Positions 1 to 6,173 of a stretch of 6,214 nucleotides of DNA are shown here, piece after piece. Each line of letters begins with the position of its first letter. The stretch's first letter is position 1. This stretch comes from CAZUMH01 sp964621645 (GTDB lineage Bacteria; Zhuqueibacterota; QNDG01; JAGLOF01): assembly GCA_964621645.1 (NCBI GenBank), contig CAZUMH010000141.1, positions 1-6,214 on the forward strand, given 5' to 3'. The notes under the pieces are model-generated. The model was not told the origin of the DNA, searched no databases, and worked only from the letters and a program-made list of their open reading frames with translations. A program made the translations under genes and the position numbers.

Positions 1-16
1 TATCAAAGATATTCAT
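1..16 (-). CDS. Start of an unidentified leftward gene (partial, five codons)
   Basis: An ATG at 16-14 on the minus strand opens a frame reading M-N-I-F-D before the left edge of the window. It is preceded by a strong Shine-Dalgarno AGAGGA (24-29) with a 7-nt spacer, and further upstream by a good promoter candidate at 162-190. These signals, not the protein, are the reason for calling it. Five residues are too few to name a family. It lies on the same strand as the glycosyltransferase but is separated from it by about 215 bp with its own promoter, so it probably forms its own transcription unit. Confidence 0.5.
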
Positions 17-155
17 GAGAGGTTCCTCTGGTTGATGTAATCCCAAGTTTAAACAAAGTGTTGTTCTTACCGAAATCTCTCGGTTGTCCGAATGAAAATG
101 TCCTATGGAAATGAGTCGAGAGAATTGCGCTGTCATTAGACAGCAGAACGACCGT
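17..155 (-). promoter_or_regulatory. Long leader with small hairpins upstream of the left-edge gene
   Basis: If transcription starts about 7 nt past the -10 box at 162-167, the left-edge gene has an untranslated leader of about 139 nt. Three short inverted repeats are visible in it: GCTGTC/GACAGC around a 4-nt loop (129-144), ACCGA/TCGGT around a 6-nt loop (69-84), and an A/T-rich AACAA/TTGTT around AGTG (52-65). None is followed by a T-run on the minus strand, so none looks like an intrinsic terminator. I recognise no riboswitch family. Leader status depends on the promoter call. Confidence 0.3.
24..29 (-). promoter_or_regulatory. Ribosome binding site of the left-edge gene
   Basis: AGAGGA on the minus strand, seven bases before the ATG at 16-14. 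It sits in a near-palindrome (AGAGG-AA-CCTCT, 18-29) whose 3' half occupies the spacer. A weak hairpin there could partly mask the site, but the stem is only four or five pairs. Confidence 0.5.
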
Positions 156-161
156 TCAAAA

Positions 162-190
162 AAGATACGGAATACCGGATGAATTGTCAA
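162..190 (-). promoter_or_regulatory. Sigma-70-type promoter candidate, leftward
   Basis: On the minus strand a perfect -35 box TTGACA (190-185) is followed by a 17-nt spacer and a -10 box TATCTT (167-162, four of six consensus bases). It lies between the glycosyltransferase stop and the left-edge gene and points at the latter. Spacing and -35 are ideal; the -10 is moderate. Confidence 0.5.
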
Positions 191-231
191 TGATTATTTA
201 AGCTTGGAAGACCGGCTGCAGTTATCCTGAT

Positions 232-1353
232 TCACCATCTCTCGGGGCTGAATCTGGCAAGAATCGGAATTAAAGAGACATAGAATATGTGGGGAACCGC
301 CGTGAGCGGATAATATTTCAGCAGCGGACGGGATTCCAGTATCTGCTGACCTTTAGTCAGTAACAGTATGTCAACTCCGCTTTTCAACAGCAGGGAGAGG
401 AGTAACGCAGGCAGGAGCATGGAAGAAAAGAGAAGAGAAAGTATCCCGGCGCTCAGCAGTGTATTAAACGCGTAGATAAGCAGCAGACCGGGCATTAATT
501 TGACGGGGTAGGCGAGATGCTTGGAAGCGAAGCGCAGCCGCTGCCGGATAAAATCCTTGAATGTTCCGGGCGGCGGATTAAACACGGCGGCGTCTTTATC
601 CAAACAGAAAGCAATTTTTCCGGCACCATGGGAAGCCAAACGATGCAGCAGCAAATCATCATCACCCGATATGAATTTCCGATTTCTGCCGAAGCCGCCG
701 ACACGCAGGAACTCTTTCTTGCGATAGGAAAAATTGGCGCCAAAAGAGGTCACCGGATGGCCCCCCAGAACCGTTGCAGCCGAAATAGTACCCATTGCCA
801 AATAATCCAAGGCCAGTGCCTTATGAAACAATGAGCCGGAGGGTACGGGTATTTCATACGGAGCGTAGCCTAATACTGTCCCGACATCGGGAGTATATTC
901 AGCCACCATTTTTTTTATCCAGCGGGGTCCGGGCTGACAGTCCGCGTCGGTAGTCAGAATGATTTCGCCCCGGGCCGTCTCCACGCCTTTCTCCAGGGCA
1001 TTTTTCTTGGGTGACGGCGTGTGTCCGGCAGGCTGAATGCGAATCACGGTGACCTCTTTTCTTTTCTTTGCGAATGCGGTCATGAGTGCTGATGTGGCAT
1101 CGGTGGAGCGGTCATCAATAAGAATGATCTCCAGTTTTTCCCGGGAATATTCCTGGGATTCCAGCGCATCGAAAAGCCGGGGAAGGTGACCTTCTTCGTT
1201 GTGGGCCGGTATGAGCACGCTGACCAGTGGACAATCATTACTGGATCCTTGTTGCCCCCCGTTGGCCAGAAATTTTCGTAACAAGAGAAGCAACATAGCA
1301 TAGGCGACACCCAGAAAGAGCATAATGATACTGAGCAATGTCCCCGGGTTCAT
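232..1353 (-). CDS. Membrane-anchored family 2 glycosyltransferase
   Basis: A 373-residue GT2 enzyme predicted to transfer a sugar from a nucleotide-sugar donor at the cytoplasmic face of the inner membrane; acceptor unknown. An N-terminal hydrophobic segment (about 5-28) leads into a GT-A domain opening with VSVLIPAHNEE (44-54). Visible motifs are IDDRSTD (79-85), the metal-binding DAD (136-138), the acidic GDDD (230-233, general-base region) and RQRLRF (270-275), matching the QxxRW-like motif of processive-type GT2 enzymes. Three further hydrophobic segments follow (about 288-310, 312-333, 349-366). The architecture resembles carotenoid/lipid glucosyltransferases and N-acetylglucosaminyltransferases, but I cannot choose between them. 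The ATG at 1353 shares its A with the tex TGA (TGATG) and has GGAGG four bases upstream; an in-frame TTG one codon earlier is too close to that site. Translation is probably coupled to tex, although no functional tie is known to me. Confidence 0.9.
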   Translation of the reverse strand: MNPGTLLSIIMLFLGVAYAMLLLLLRKFLANGGQQGSSNDCPLVSVLIPAHNEEGHLPRLFDALESQEYSREKLEIILIDDRSTDATSALMTAFAKKRKEVTVIRIQPAGHTPSPKKNALEKGVETARGEIILTTDADCQPGPRWIKKMVAEYTPDVGTVLGYAPYEIPVPSGSLFHKALALDYLAMGTISAATVLGGHPVTSFGANFSYRKKEFLRVGGFGRNRKFISGDDDLLLHRLASHGAGKIAFCLDKDAAVFNPPPGTFKDFIRQRLRFASKHLAYPVKLMPGLLLIYAFNTLLSAGILSLLFSSMLLPALLLSLLLKSGVDILLLTKGQQILESRPLLKYYPLTAVPHIFYVSLIPILARFSPERW

Positions 1354-3528
1354 CAATCCTCCAGTACCATGGATAAGGATATCCTTCCCCTTTCCCTGTC
1401 TACCTTGATGACTTTCACTTCAATAATATCCCCGACGGAAACGACTTCGAGCGGATCTTTTACATACCGTTTTGCCAGATTGCTCAGATGCACGAGACCG
1501 TCCTGTTTCAGGCCGACATCCACGAAGGCGCCGAAATCGACGACGTTTCTTACTGTCCCTTTTAGCACCAATCCTTCATAGAGATCGTCGATATCCAGGA
1601 TGTCACTGCGCAGGAGAGGCGGTTCCATCTGCTGCCTGGGGTCGCGGTCCGGCTTTTTAAGCGCTTCGACAATATCTTTTAACGTCTCCACACCGCAGTC
1701 ACAGACAACGGCCAGGTCCTTTAGATTTCCATCTTTATTCAATTTATCCGATAAAATGCTCCCGTCCCTTCTTACTTCATCCATGCTCAGATTAACATGG
1801 TTTAACAGCTTCGACGTGCTCCCGTACGATTCAGGGTGGACCGCTGTGGCATCCAGGAGGTTCTCGCTTTCAGGAATGCGAAGAAATCCGGCACATTGCT
1901 GAAAGGCCTTGTCTCCCAGTCCTGAAACCGTCAGCAGTTCCTGTCTGGTGGTAAAAGGACCTTTTTGTTCACGATGTGTCGCGATTGAGCGGGCGGTACG
2001 GCTGTTGATACCCGATACATAGGTTAACAGTGAAAAGGAGGCGGTGTTGAGATTCACTCCCACCCGGTTAACACAGGATTCCACCACATCATGAAGAGAG
2101 TCGGCCAGCTTTGTTTGATCCACATCATGCTGATAAAGACCGACTCCGATGGATTTTGGATCGATCTTGACAAGTTCCGCGAGGGGATCCATGAGTCTCC
2201 TGGCGATGGATATATTGCCGCGCATGGACGCCTCCAGCTGCGGGAACTCCTCCCGGGCTACCGCCGAAGCGGAATAGACCGAGGCACCCGCTTCACTCAC
2301 GATGGTATAGCGAAGATCCGGACAGCGTTCGGCGATAATTTCCGCCACCAGTTTTTCTGTTTCACGGCTTGCCGTACCGTTGCCTATCGCTGCCAGCTCG
2401 ACACCATGTTTTTGAACCAGCCTGTTCAGTATCTCTTTGGCCTCTTCCCATTTCTCCTGGGGAGGATGAGGATAGATGGTAATGCCTTCCAGATAGCTGC
2501 CGGTGGCATCAATAACCGCCGCCTTGCAGCCGGTGCGGAAGCCTGGATCAATACCAAGAATTACCTTTCCTCGTACCGGAGGAGTCATGAGCAGGGCTTC
2601 AAGATTGCGGGCGAAGACCCGGATGGCATGCTCATCCGCTTTATCGGTCAGCTGTCTGCGCATCTCCCGCTGCAGGGACGGATCGATAAGCCGCTTGAAG
2701 GCGTCGGCGCAGGCATCAGCCAGGAGATGAGAGAGAATCCATCCATTTTCTTTCACAAGGATGTCAGTGATTACTTCAGTCATCAGTGAAGGGTCAATAT
2801 CGATCCAAGCATAGAGGGCGCCATCTTTCTCGCCCCGGTTCACGGCCAGGATACGGTGCGGCGGCACTCTCTTCAGCGGCTGAGAGAAATCCATGTACAT
2901 CGGGTACGTCTTTTCAGCCAGAATTTTGTNNNNNNNNNNCTGCTTCGGAGCGGAGTCCTCCTTTTTGATGATAGAGGCTTCTCAATTTGGCCCGGATCTC
3001 GGCCTTATCCGCTATTATCTCGGCTATGATGTCTTGAGCGCCTTTGAGAGCTTCATCCGGATTTAATACGCCCTTTTCGGGATCGACAAATTCTTCGGCC
3101 CGCTGTATCAGATCCTCTTCAGAGATTTCCTCACTGATTATCAGATCAGCCAACGGCTCCAGCCCCTTCTCGCGTGCGATGGTTGCGCGGGTTCTTTTCT
3201 TAGGCCGGAAAGGAAGATACAGGTCTTCCACCTCCTGTAAAAGTTCGGCATCGCGAATCTTTTGAGACAGCTCTTTCGTCAGCTTTCCCTGTTCTGAGAT
3301 GGTCCTGAGAACCGTTTCCTTGCGCTCCTCCAAATGGCGCAGATAACGGATCCGTTCTCCTGTCTGCCGGATCTGTTCCTCGTCGAGGCTTCCGGTCATC
3401 TCTTTCCGGTAACGGGCAATAAATGGTACCGTATTGTCATCATCCAGAAGGCCTATTGTACGGCTTACCTGGGTAGCGGTAAGTCCCAGCTCGGCGGCAA
3501 TCTTGCTATAGAGATGACTTTCGTTCAC
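1353..3528 (-). CDS. tex: Tex family S1 RNA-binding transcription/stress factor (interrupted by assembly gap)
   Basis: Tex is a cytoplasmic nucleic-acid-binding protein linked to the transcription machinery and to stress or toxin expression. Both halves are clear. The N-terminal half carries the Tex_N hallmark NTVPFIARYRKE (from about residue 32) and LEDLYLPF-like and KKRTRA segments. After the gap come PHRILAVNRGEK, a YqgF/RNase H-like domain opening GIDPGFRTGCK, the invariant stretch SIARRLMDPLAELVKIDPKS, helix-hairpin-helix elements (VSGINSRTA, VSGLGDKAF), and a C-terminal S1 domain (about the last 75 residues) with VVDFGAFVDVG and DGLVHLS. Allowing about four missing codons, the length is about 724 residues, normal for the family (roughly 720-785). 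I chose GTG 3528 because GGAG lies six bases upstream and the protein then begins NES, resembling the E. coli N-terminus; a TTG at 3564 and an ATG at 3540 give longer forms without suitable sites. The ten Ns shift the frame, almost certainly an assembly artefact. Confidence 0.95.
1358..1362 (-). promoter_or_regulatory. Ribosome binding site of the glycosyltransferase, inside tex
   Basis: GGAGG on the minus strand, within the last codons of tex and four bases before the ATG at 1353-1351. It favours that ATG over the TTG at 1356-1354, which would leave a spacer of one base. The stop/start overlap TGATG suits translational re-initiation by ribosomes finishing tex. Confidence 0.65.
2930..2939. 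other. Assembly gap (ten Ns) inside tex
   Basis: Ten ambiguous bases interrupt tex. The codon phase on the two sides agrees only if the number of missing bases is a multiple of three: one base before and two after the Ns must join them to make whole codons. Ten gives a false frameshift and stop. From remembered Tex sequences about four codons are missing here, which fits nine missing bases better than ten. Confidence 0.95.
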
Positions 3529-3601
3529 ACACGTCTCCATCCTTGGCGGATTAGTCTGAGTCAACTCGGGCGGCGGTTAATTTAGGATAGACATACGGGA
3601 A
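3529..3601. promoter_or_regulatory. Divergent intergenic region between tex and the rightward operon
   Basis: This 73-bp stretch separates two divergent transcription units, so promoters for both should lie in or near it. I see no strong sigma-70 pair inside. The nearest good rightward promoter is just downstream (3618-3646). For tex only a weak minus-strand pair is visible (TTGCAT, 17 nt, TAAATT). A small palindrome, GAGT-CA-ACTC (3558-3567), is a possible operator, but four-pair arms are weak evidence. Confidence 0.35.
3535..3538 (-). promoter_or_regulatory. Ribosome binding site that decides the tex start
   Basis: GGAG on the minus strand, six bases (ACGTGT) before the GTG at 3528-3526. 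The upstream TTG (3564) has no purine-rich site, and the ATG (3540) has AAGG directly abutting it, too close to work well. Confidence 0.55.
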
Positions 3602-4357
3602 ATGCAAGGCTTTTTCATTGACAAAAGAACCGTCATTCACTACATTCAGGGGCGTTTGACACGTTTGTATGTATACGATAAAGTCTGGAACCAATTGACC
3701 AAATCAGCTTATTTTTTAAAAGATACGATTGACACTGAAGCGGAACGTCTCTGCACCGAAGCCGTAACAGAACGGAAACATCCGTTGCATTTTTTTCTGG
3801 ATCGAGCGTCGCTGCTGATCACGGACCTGCAGGAATATTTTTTTAATCCCGGCTCCCATGCCTTCGTCCCCAGTGCCCCGGCTATCATTCCCGGGATACT
3901 GGCTTTGACCGAGAGGTTTATTGCCCGCCGCCGTCCGGTGATTCTCACCAGACATTTGAATAACGAGAAAAATGCCGGAATGATGAAAATATGGTGGAAT
4001 GATTTGCTTACCCCGGATAATCCCGCCTCACAGCTCATTCCTGAAGTGCGGCAATTGGAGGCTACGGTAGTTGAAAAAAACCAGTACGATGCTTTTCTGA
4101 ACACCCGCCTCCTGGATGTCTTGAATGAAAATAAGGTTCAGCAGCTTGTTATCGGCGGAGTCATGACTCACCTTTGCTGTGAGAGCACGGCACGAGCCGC
4201 CTTTACTCGAGGATTTGAAGTAATATGTCCGGTGGATCTCAGTGCCACCTATACCAGGGATCTTCATCTTGGGTCGTGCCGGAGCCTGGGGCATGGCTTT
4301 GCCCATATCCTGACTCTAAAAGAACTCCTGGATCGGATGGAAAAGGATACGCCGTGA
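3602..4357 (+). CDS. Isochorismatase-fold cysteine hydrolase
   Basis: A 251-residue member of the isochorismatase-like cysteine hydrolase superfamily (relatives: nicotinamidase, N-carbamoylsarcosine amidase). The catalytic triad is readable: Asp75 in LLITDLQEYF, Lys159 in VVEKNQYDAF, and Cys192 in GGVMTHLCCESTA, with the usual cis-peptide position at Val187-Met188. A nucleophilic cysteine argues for amide or related hydrolysis rather than the EntB/PhzD reaction, where glycine takes its place. No signal peptide, so cytoplasmic; substrate unknown. The first 31 residues look unlike the family and overlap a perfect -35 promoter box. The true start may be the TTG at 3695, giving 220 residues and beginning MTKSAYF; neither start has a strong ribosome binding site. 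The stop overlaps the next gene's GTG by four bases. It is the first gene of the rightward operon, so the substrate may belong to the same pathway as the flavoprotein and radical-SAM products. Confidence 0.88.
   Translation: MQGFFIDKRTVIHYIQGRLTRLYVYDKVWNQLTKSAYFLKDTIDTEAERLCTEAVTERKHPLHFFLDRASLLITDLQEYFFNPGSHAFVPSAPAIIPGILALTERFIARRRPVILTRHLNNEKNAGMMKIWWNDLLTPDNPASQLIPEVRQLEATVVEKNQYDAFLNTRLLDVLNENKVQQLVIGGVMTHLCCESTARAAFTRGFEVICPVDLSATYTRDLHLGSCRSLGHGFAHILTLKELLDRMEKDTP
3618..3646 (+). promoter_or_regulatory. Sigma-70-type promoter candidate for the rightward operon
   Basis: A perfect TTGACA (3618-3623), a 17-nt spacer and TACATT (3641-3646, four of six consensus bases) give the best rightward promoter near the operon. 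It falls inside the longest reading of the hydrolase gene. If used, transcripts would begin near 3653 and the hydrolase would have to start downstream, for example at TTG 3695. A second TTGACA (3656-3661) with TAAAGT 17 nt later is a weaker alternative. Confidence 0.4.
4343..4347 (+). promoter_or_regulatory. Ribosome binding site that decides the flavoprotein start
   Basis: AAGGA six bases upstream of the GTG at 4354. It supports that start over longer in-frame readings from 4225, which would overlap the hydrolase by more than 100 bases and add residues unlike any flavoprotein. Confidence 0.75.
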
Positions 4358-5229
4358 AGGAGAGGATCGTCATCATTGGAGCAGGACCGGCAGGGGCTGC
4401 GGCGGCTATTCAGCTGAAACGCAGCGGGTTCGATCCACTGGTGTTGGAAGAGAATCAACCGGGAGGAACACTGCGGGAAGCACGTTTGGTGGAGAACTAT
4501 CCCGGTTTTCCGGAAGGGATTCCAGGTGAGACCTTAGCGGATTTAATCGTGGATCATCTTTCACGCTTGCATGTGAGATTGCGCATTACTTGTGTACTCA
4601 AGGTGATTCCCCTGCCGTCGGCATTAATTGTCGAAACCGACGATGAACATATCGAAACCGAACGGCTTATCGTCGCCAGCGGGTCAAAACCATGTTCCTG
4701 GAACGGCCCTTCTTTCCCGACAAATATTTCTGGACGGATTCATTCAAGTATTCGGGAAATAAAAGAGCTGCATGGAAGTAAAGCGGCGGTAATCGGCGGA
4801 GGGGATGTTGCCTACGATTATGCTCTCAGTCTTGCTGATAGAGGATGGGAAGTATTTATTATTCGCAGGAGTGAAGATGGCCGTGCCCTTTCTCTGCTGC
4901 AGAAACGGGTATCCGGTATCAGTTCGATTCATGAAGTAATCGGGTTCAATCTTATAACCATGGAGCCACAGCCGGATGGAATAATCCTGTCGGGGTCTTC
5001 CCCCGGTGAAGAAAAGCGGATGATACGAGTGGACAGGATTTTATTGGCAACGGGCCGGGAACCCAATCTCGCTTTTTTGGGTCAAGACGAATCATGGGCA
5101 CGGCGGCGGAAAGATGTACGGATTATCGGTGATGCGGCTAACGGTATTTTCCGACAGACGGCAATCGCGGCCGGGGACGGCGTACGCACAGCAATGGCCT
5201 TAATACATGAAATGGATAAGAGAATATGA
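4354..5229 (+). CDS. Thioredoxin-reductase-like FAD/NADP(H) oxidoreductase lacking the redox CxxC
   Basis: A 291-residue two-dinucleotide-domain flavoprotein of the thioredoxin reductase family. FAD binding: GAGPAG (9-14), GGTL and VENYPGFPEGIPG (37-58), ATGREPN (232-238) and the C-terminal IGDAANGIFRQTAIAAGDG (258-276). NADP(H) binding: VIGGGDVAYD (146-155), then IIRRSEDGRA (169-178), whose arginines match the HRRxxxR site that grips the 2'-phosphate. In real thioredoxin reductases a CxxC lies just before GGGD. Here that segment is HSSIREIKELHG, and the only cysteines (80, 114) are far apart, so dithiol reduction of thioredoxin is unlikely. It more likely passes electrons to a protein or small-molecule acceptor, as ferredoxin/flavodoxin-NADP reductases of this fold do. 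The GTG at 4354 overlaps the hydrolase stop (GTGA), and its own stop overlaps the radical-SAM ATG (ATGA). I infer that it could supply electrons to that enzyme. Confidence 0.9.
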   Translation: MKERIVIIGAGPAGAAAAIQLKRSGFDPLVLEENQPGGTLREARLVENYPGFPEGIPGETLADLIVDHLSRLHVRLRITCVLKVIPLPSALIVETDDEHIETERLIVASGSKPCSWNGPSFPTNISGRIHSSIREIKELHGSKAAVIGGGDVAYDYALSLADRGWEVFIIRRSEDGRALSLLQKRVSGISSIHEVIGFNLITMEPQPDGIILSGSSPGEEKRMIRVDRILLATGREPNLAFLGQDESWARRRKDVRIIGDAANGIFRQTAIAAGDGVRTAMALIHEMDKRI

Positions 5230-6173
5230 GACTGGTGTCTAAAACCGGCAATCCCCGGGTGGCAACTGTATATTTGGCTGAGACTTCAGAAGGTAAATTA
5301 ATTGAATTCGTTGAATCACTGCAGCCGCCTTTTTGCCGTGATGAGAAATGGGTACTTATCATTTCGACTCTCTACGGGTGTCCCGTAGGCTGCCGTTTTT
5401 GCGACGCAGGAAATTATTATCAGGGAAAAATATCCAAACAGGATTTGTTTGATCAAATCGATTATCTGGTAAAGCTCCGCTTCCCGGATGGACATGTTCC
5501 GTCGAAAAAATTCAAGATACAACTGGCACGCATGGGCGAGCCGGCTTTAAATAATGATATTCCGGGTGTTCTGGAAGAACTGACCGGGCGCTATGATGCG
5601 CCCGGATTGCTGCCGACCCTATCAACCACAGCACCTGCAGGAAGAGAATCTTTCTTTGAAAAACTTTTAGATGTGAAGGAGCGTATCTATCCGGACCGTT
5701 TTCAATTACAGTTTTCCATTCATACCACTGACGCGGAAAGGCGTGCCTGGCTGATACCGGTGCCTATCTGGAGAATGGAGCAGATCTCAGCATACGGTGT
5801 GCGGTTCCATGAATCCGGGGGCAGGAAGGTCACGTTGAATTTCGCTGCTTCCGAGGGCAGTCCGGTTGATCCTGCGGTCCTGCGTCACATTTTTGATCCG
5901 GACCATTTCTTAATAAAATTGACTCCCCTTAATCCAACCGCCAAGGCCCAACAGGAGGGGCTTTGTTCGCGCTCCTTCGACGCGAAGGATTTCCATGAAC
6001 TCATCGATTCTATTCGTAAAACAGGATTTGAAGTAATTGTCAGTGTCGGTGAACAAGAAGAAAATCTAATCGGAAGCAACTGTGGTCAGTATATCAGCCA
6101 TTACCTCAAGAGCGGAGTCCAATTGGAGGAAGGATACATCTACCGAATGCAGCCGGTCGGGGAGATCAGATGA
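5226..6173 (+). CDS. RlmN/Cfr-like radical-SAM protein without the N-terminal RNA-binding domain
   Basis: A 315-residue radical-SAM enzyme. Cys52, Cys56 and Cys59 in YGCPVGCRFCDAG form the CX3CX2C site for the [4Fe-4S] cluster that cleaves S-adenosylmethionine. Other stretches follow RlmN/Cfr: QGKISKQDLFDQI (66-78), RMGEPALNN (102-110, SAM-binding GEP), LQFSIHTTD (161-169), LIKLTPLNP (229-237) and SNCGQY (284-289). Cys286 matches the C-terminal cysteine that RlmN and Cfr methylate and use as methyl carrier. Two differences stand out. Only about 50 residues precede the cluster cysteines, against about 120 in RlmN, so the N-terminal domain is absent. The second conserved cysteine, seven residues before the first cluster cysteine, is replaced by isoleucine (residue 45). 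It is therefore probably not a standard 23S rRNA/tRNA adenosine methyltransferase; its substrate is unknown. The ATG overlaps the flavoprotein stop (ATGA) with only a weak AAGAGA site, implying translational coupling. The downstream ATG overlaps its own stop in the same way. Confidence 0.88.
   Translation: MRLVSKTGNPRVATVYLAETSEGKLIEFVESLQPPFCRDEKWVLIISTLYGCPVGCRFCDAGNYYQGKISKQDLFDQIDYLVKLRFPDGHVPSKKFKIQLARMGEPALNNDIPGVLEELTGRYDAPGLLPTLSTTAPAGRESFFEKLLDVKERIYPDRFQLQFSIHTTDAERRAWLIPVPIWRMEQISAYGVRFHESGGRKVTLNFAASEGSPVDPAVLRHIFDPDHFLIKLTPLNPTAKAQQEGLCSRSFDAKDFHELIDSIRKTGFEVIVSVGEQEENLIGSNCGQYISHYLKSGVQLEEGYIYRMQPVGEIR
6159..6164 (+). promoter_or_regulatory. Ribosome binding site of the gene at the right edge
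   Basis: GGGGAG followed by a 5-nt spacer and the ATG at 6170. It lies within the last codons of the radical-SAM gene and is the strongest translation signal in the operon, which makes the short right-edge frame credible. Confidence 0.7.

Noticed and set aside
129..144. GCTGTC-ATTA-GACAGC hairpin considered as a terminator for the glycosyltransferase operon
   Set aside because: The stem has six pairs and no T-run follows on either strand; it also lies downstream of the candidate promoter for the left-edge gene, so a leader element is more likely.
146..157. GAACG-AC-CGTTC palindrome beside a run of six A
   Set aside because: A 2-nt loop is too tight for a stable stem, and on the minus strand the T-run precedes rather than follows the repeat, so it is not an intrinsic terminator.
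517..834. A 105-codon plus-strand open frame
   Set aside because: It is antisense to the catalytic part of the glycosyltransferase, which has all its motifs on the minus strand; the plus-strand product has no recognisable features.
2091..2789. A 232-codon open frame on the plus strand
   Set aside because: It lies wholly antisense to the conserved YqgF/HhH part of tex, resembles no protein family and has no ribosome binding site; it is a shadow of tex codon usage.
4225..4353. An N-terminal extension of the flavoprotein from 4225
   Set aside because: It would overlap the conserved end of the hydrolase by over 100 bases and place 43 low-complexity residues before the FAD motif; the GTG at 4354 has a good ribosome binding site and the usual N-terminus.
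3602..4357. Calling the hydrolase entB, phzD or pncA
   Set aside because: EntB/PhzD enzymes carry glycine in place of the nucleophile that is Cys192 here, and I cannot see the clear Asp-x-His zinc site expected of a nicotinamidase.
5226..6173. Calling the radical-SAM gene rlmN or cfr
   Set aside because: The N-terminal domain and the resolving cysteine of those enzymes are both missing, so the symbol would imply an activity the sequence does not support.
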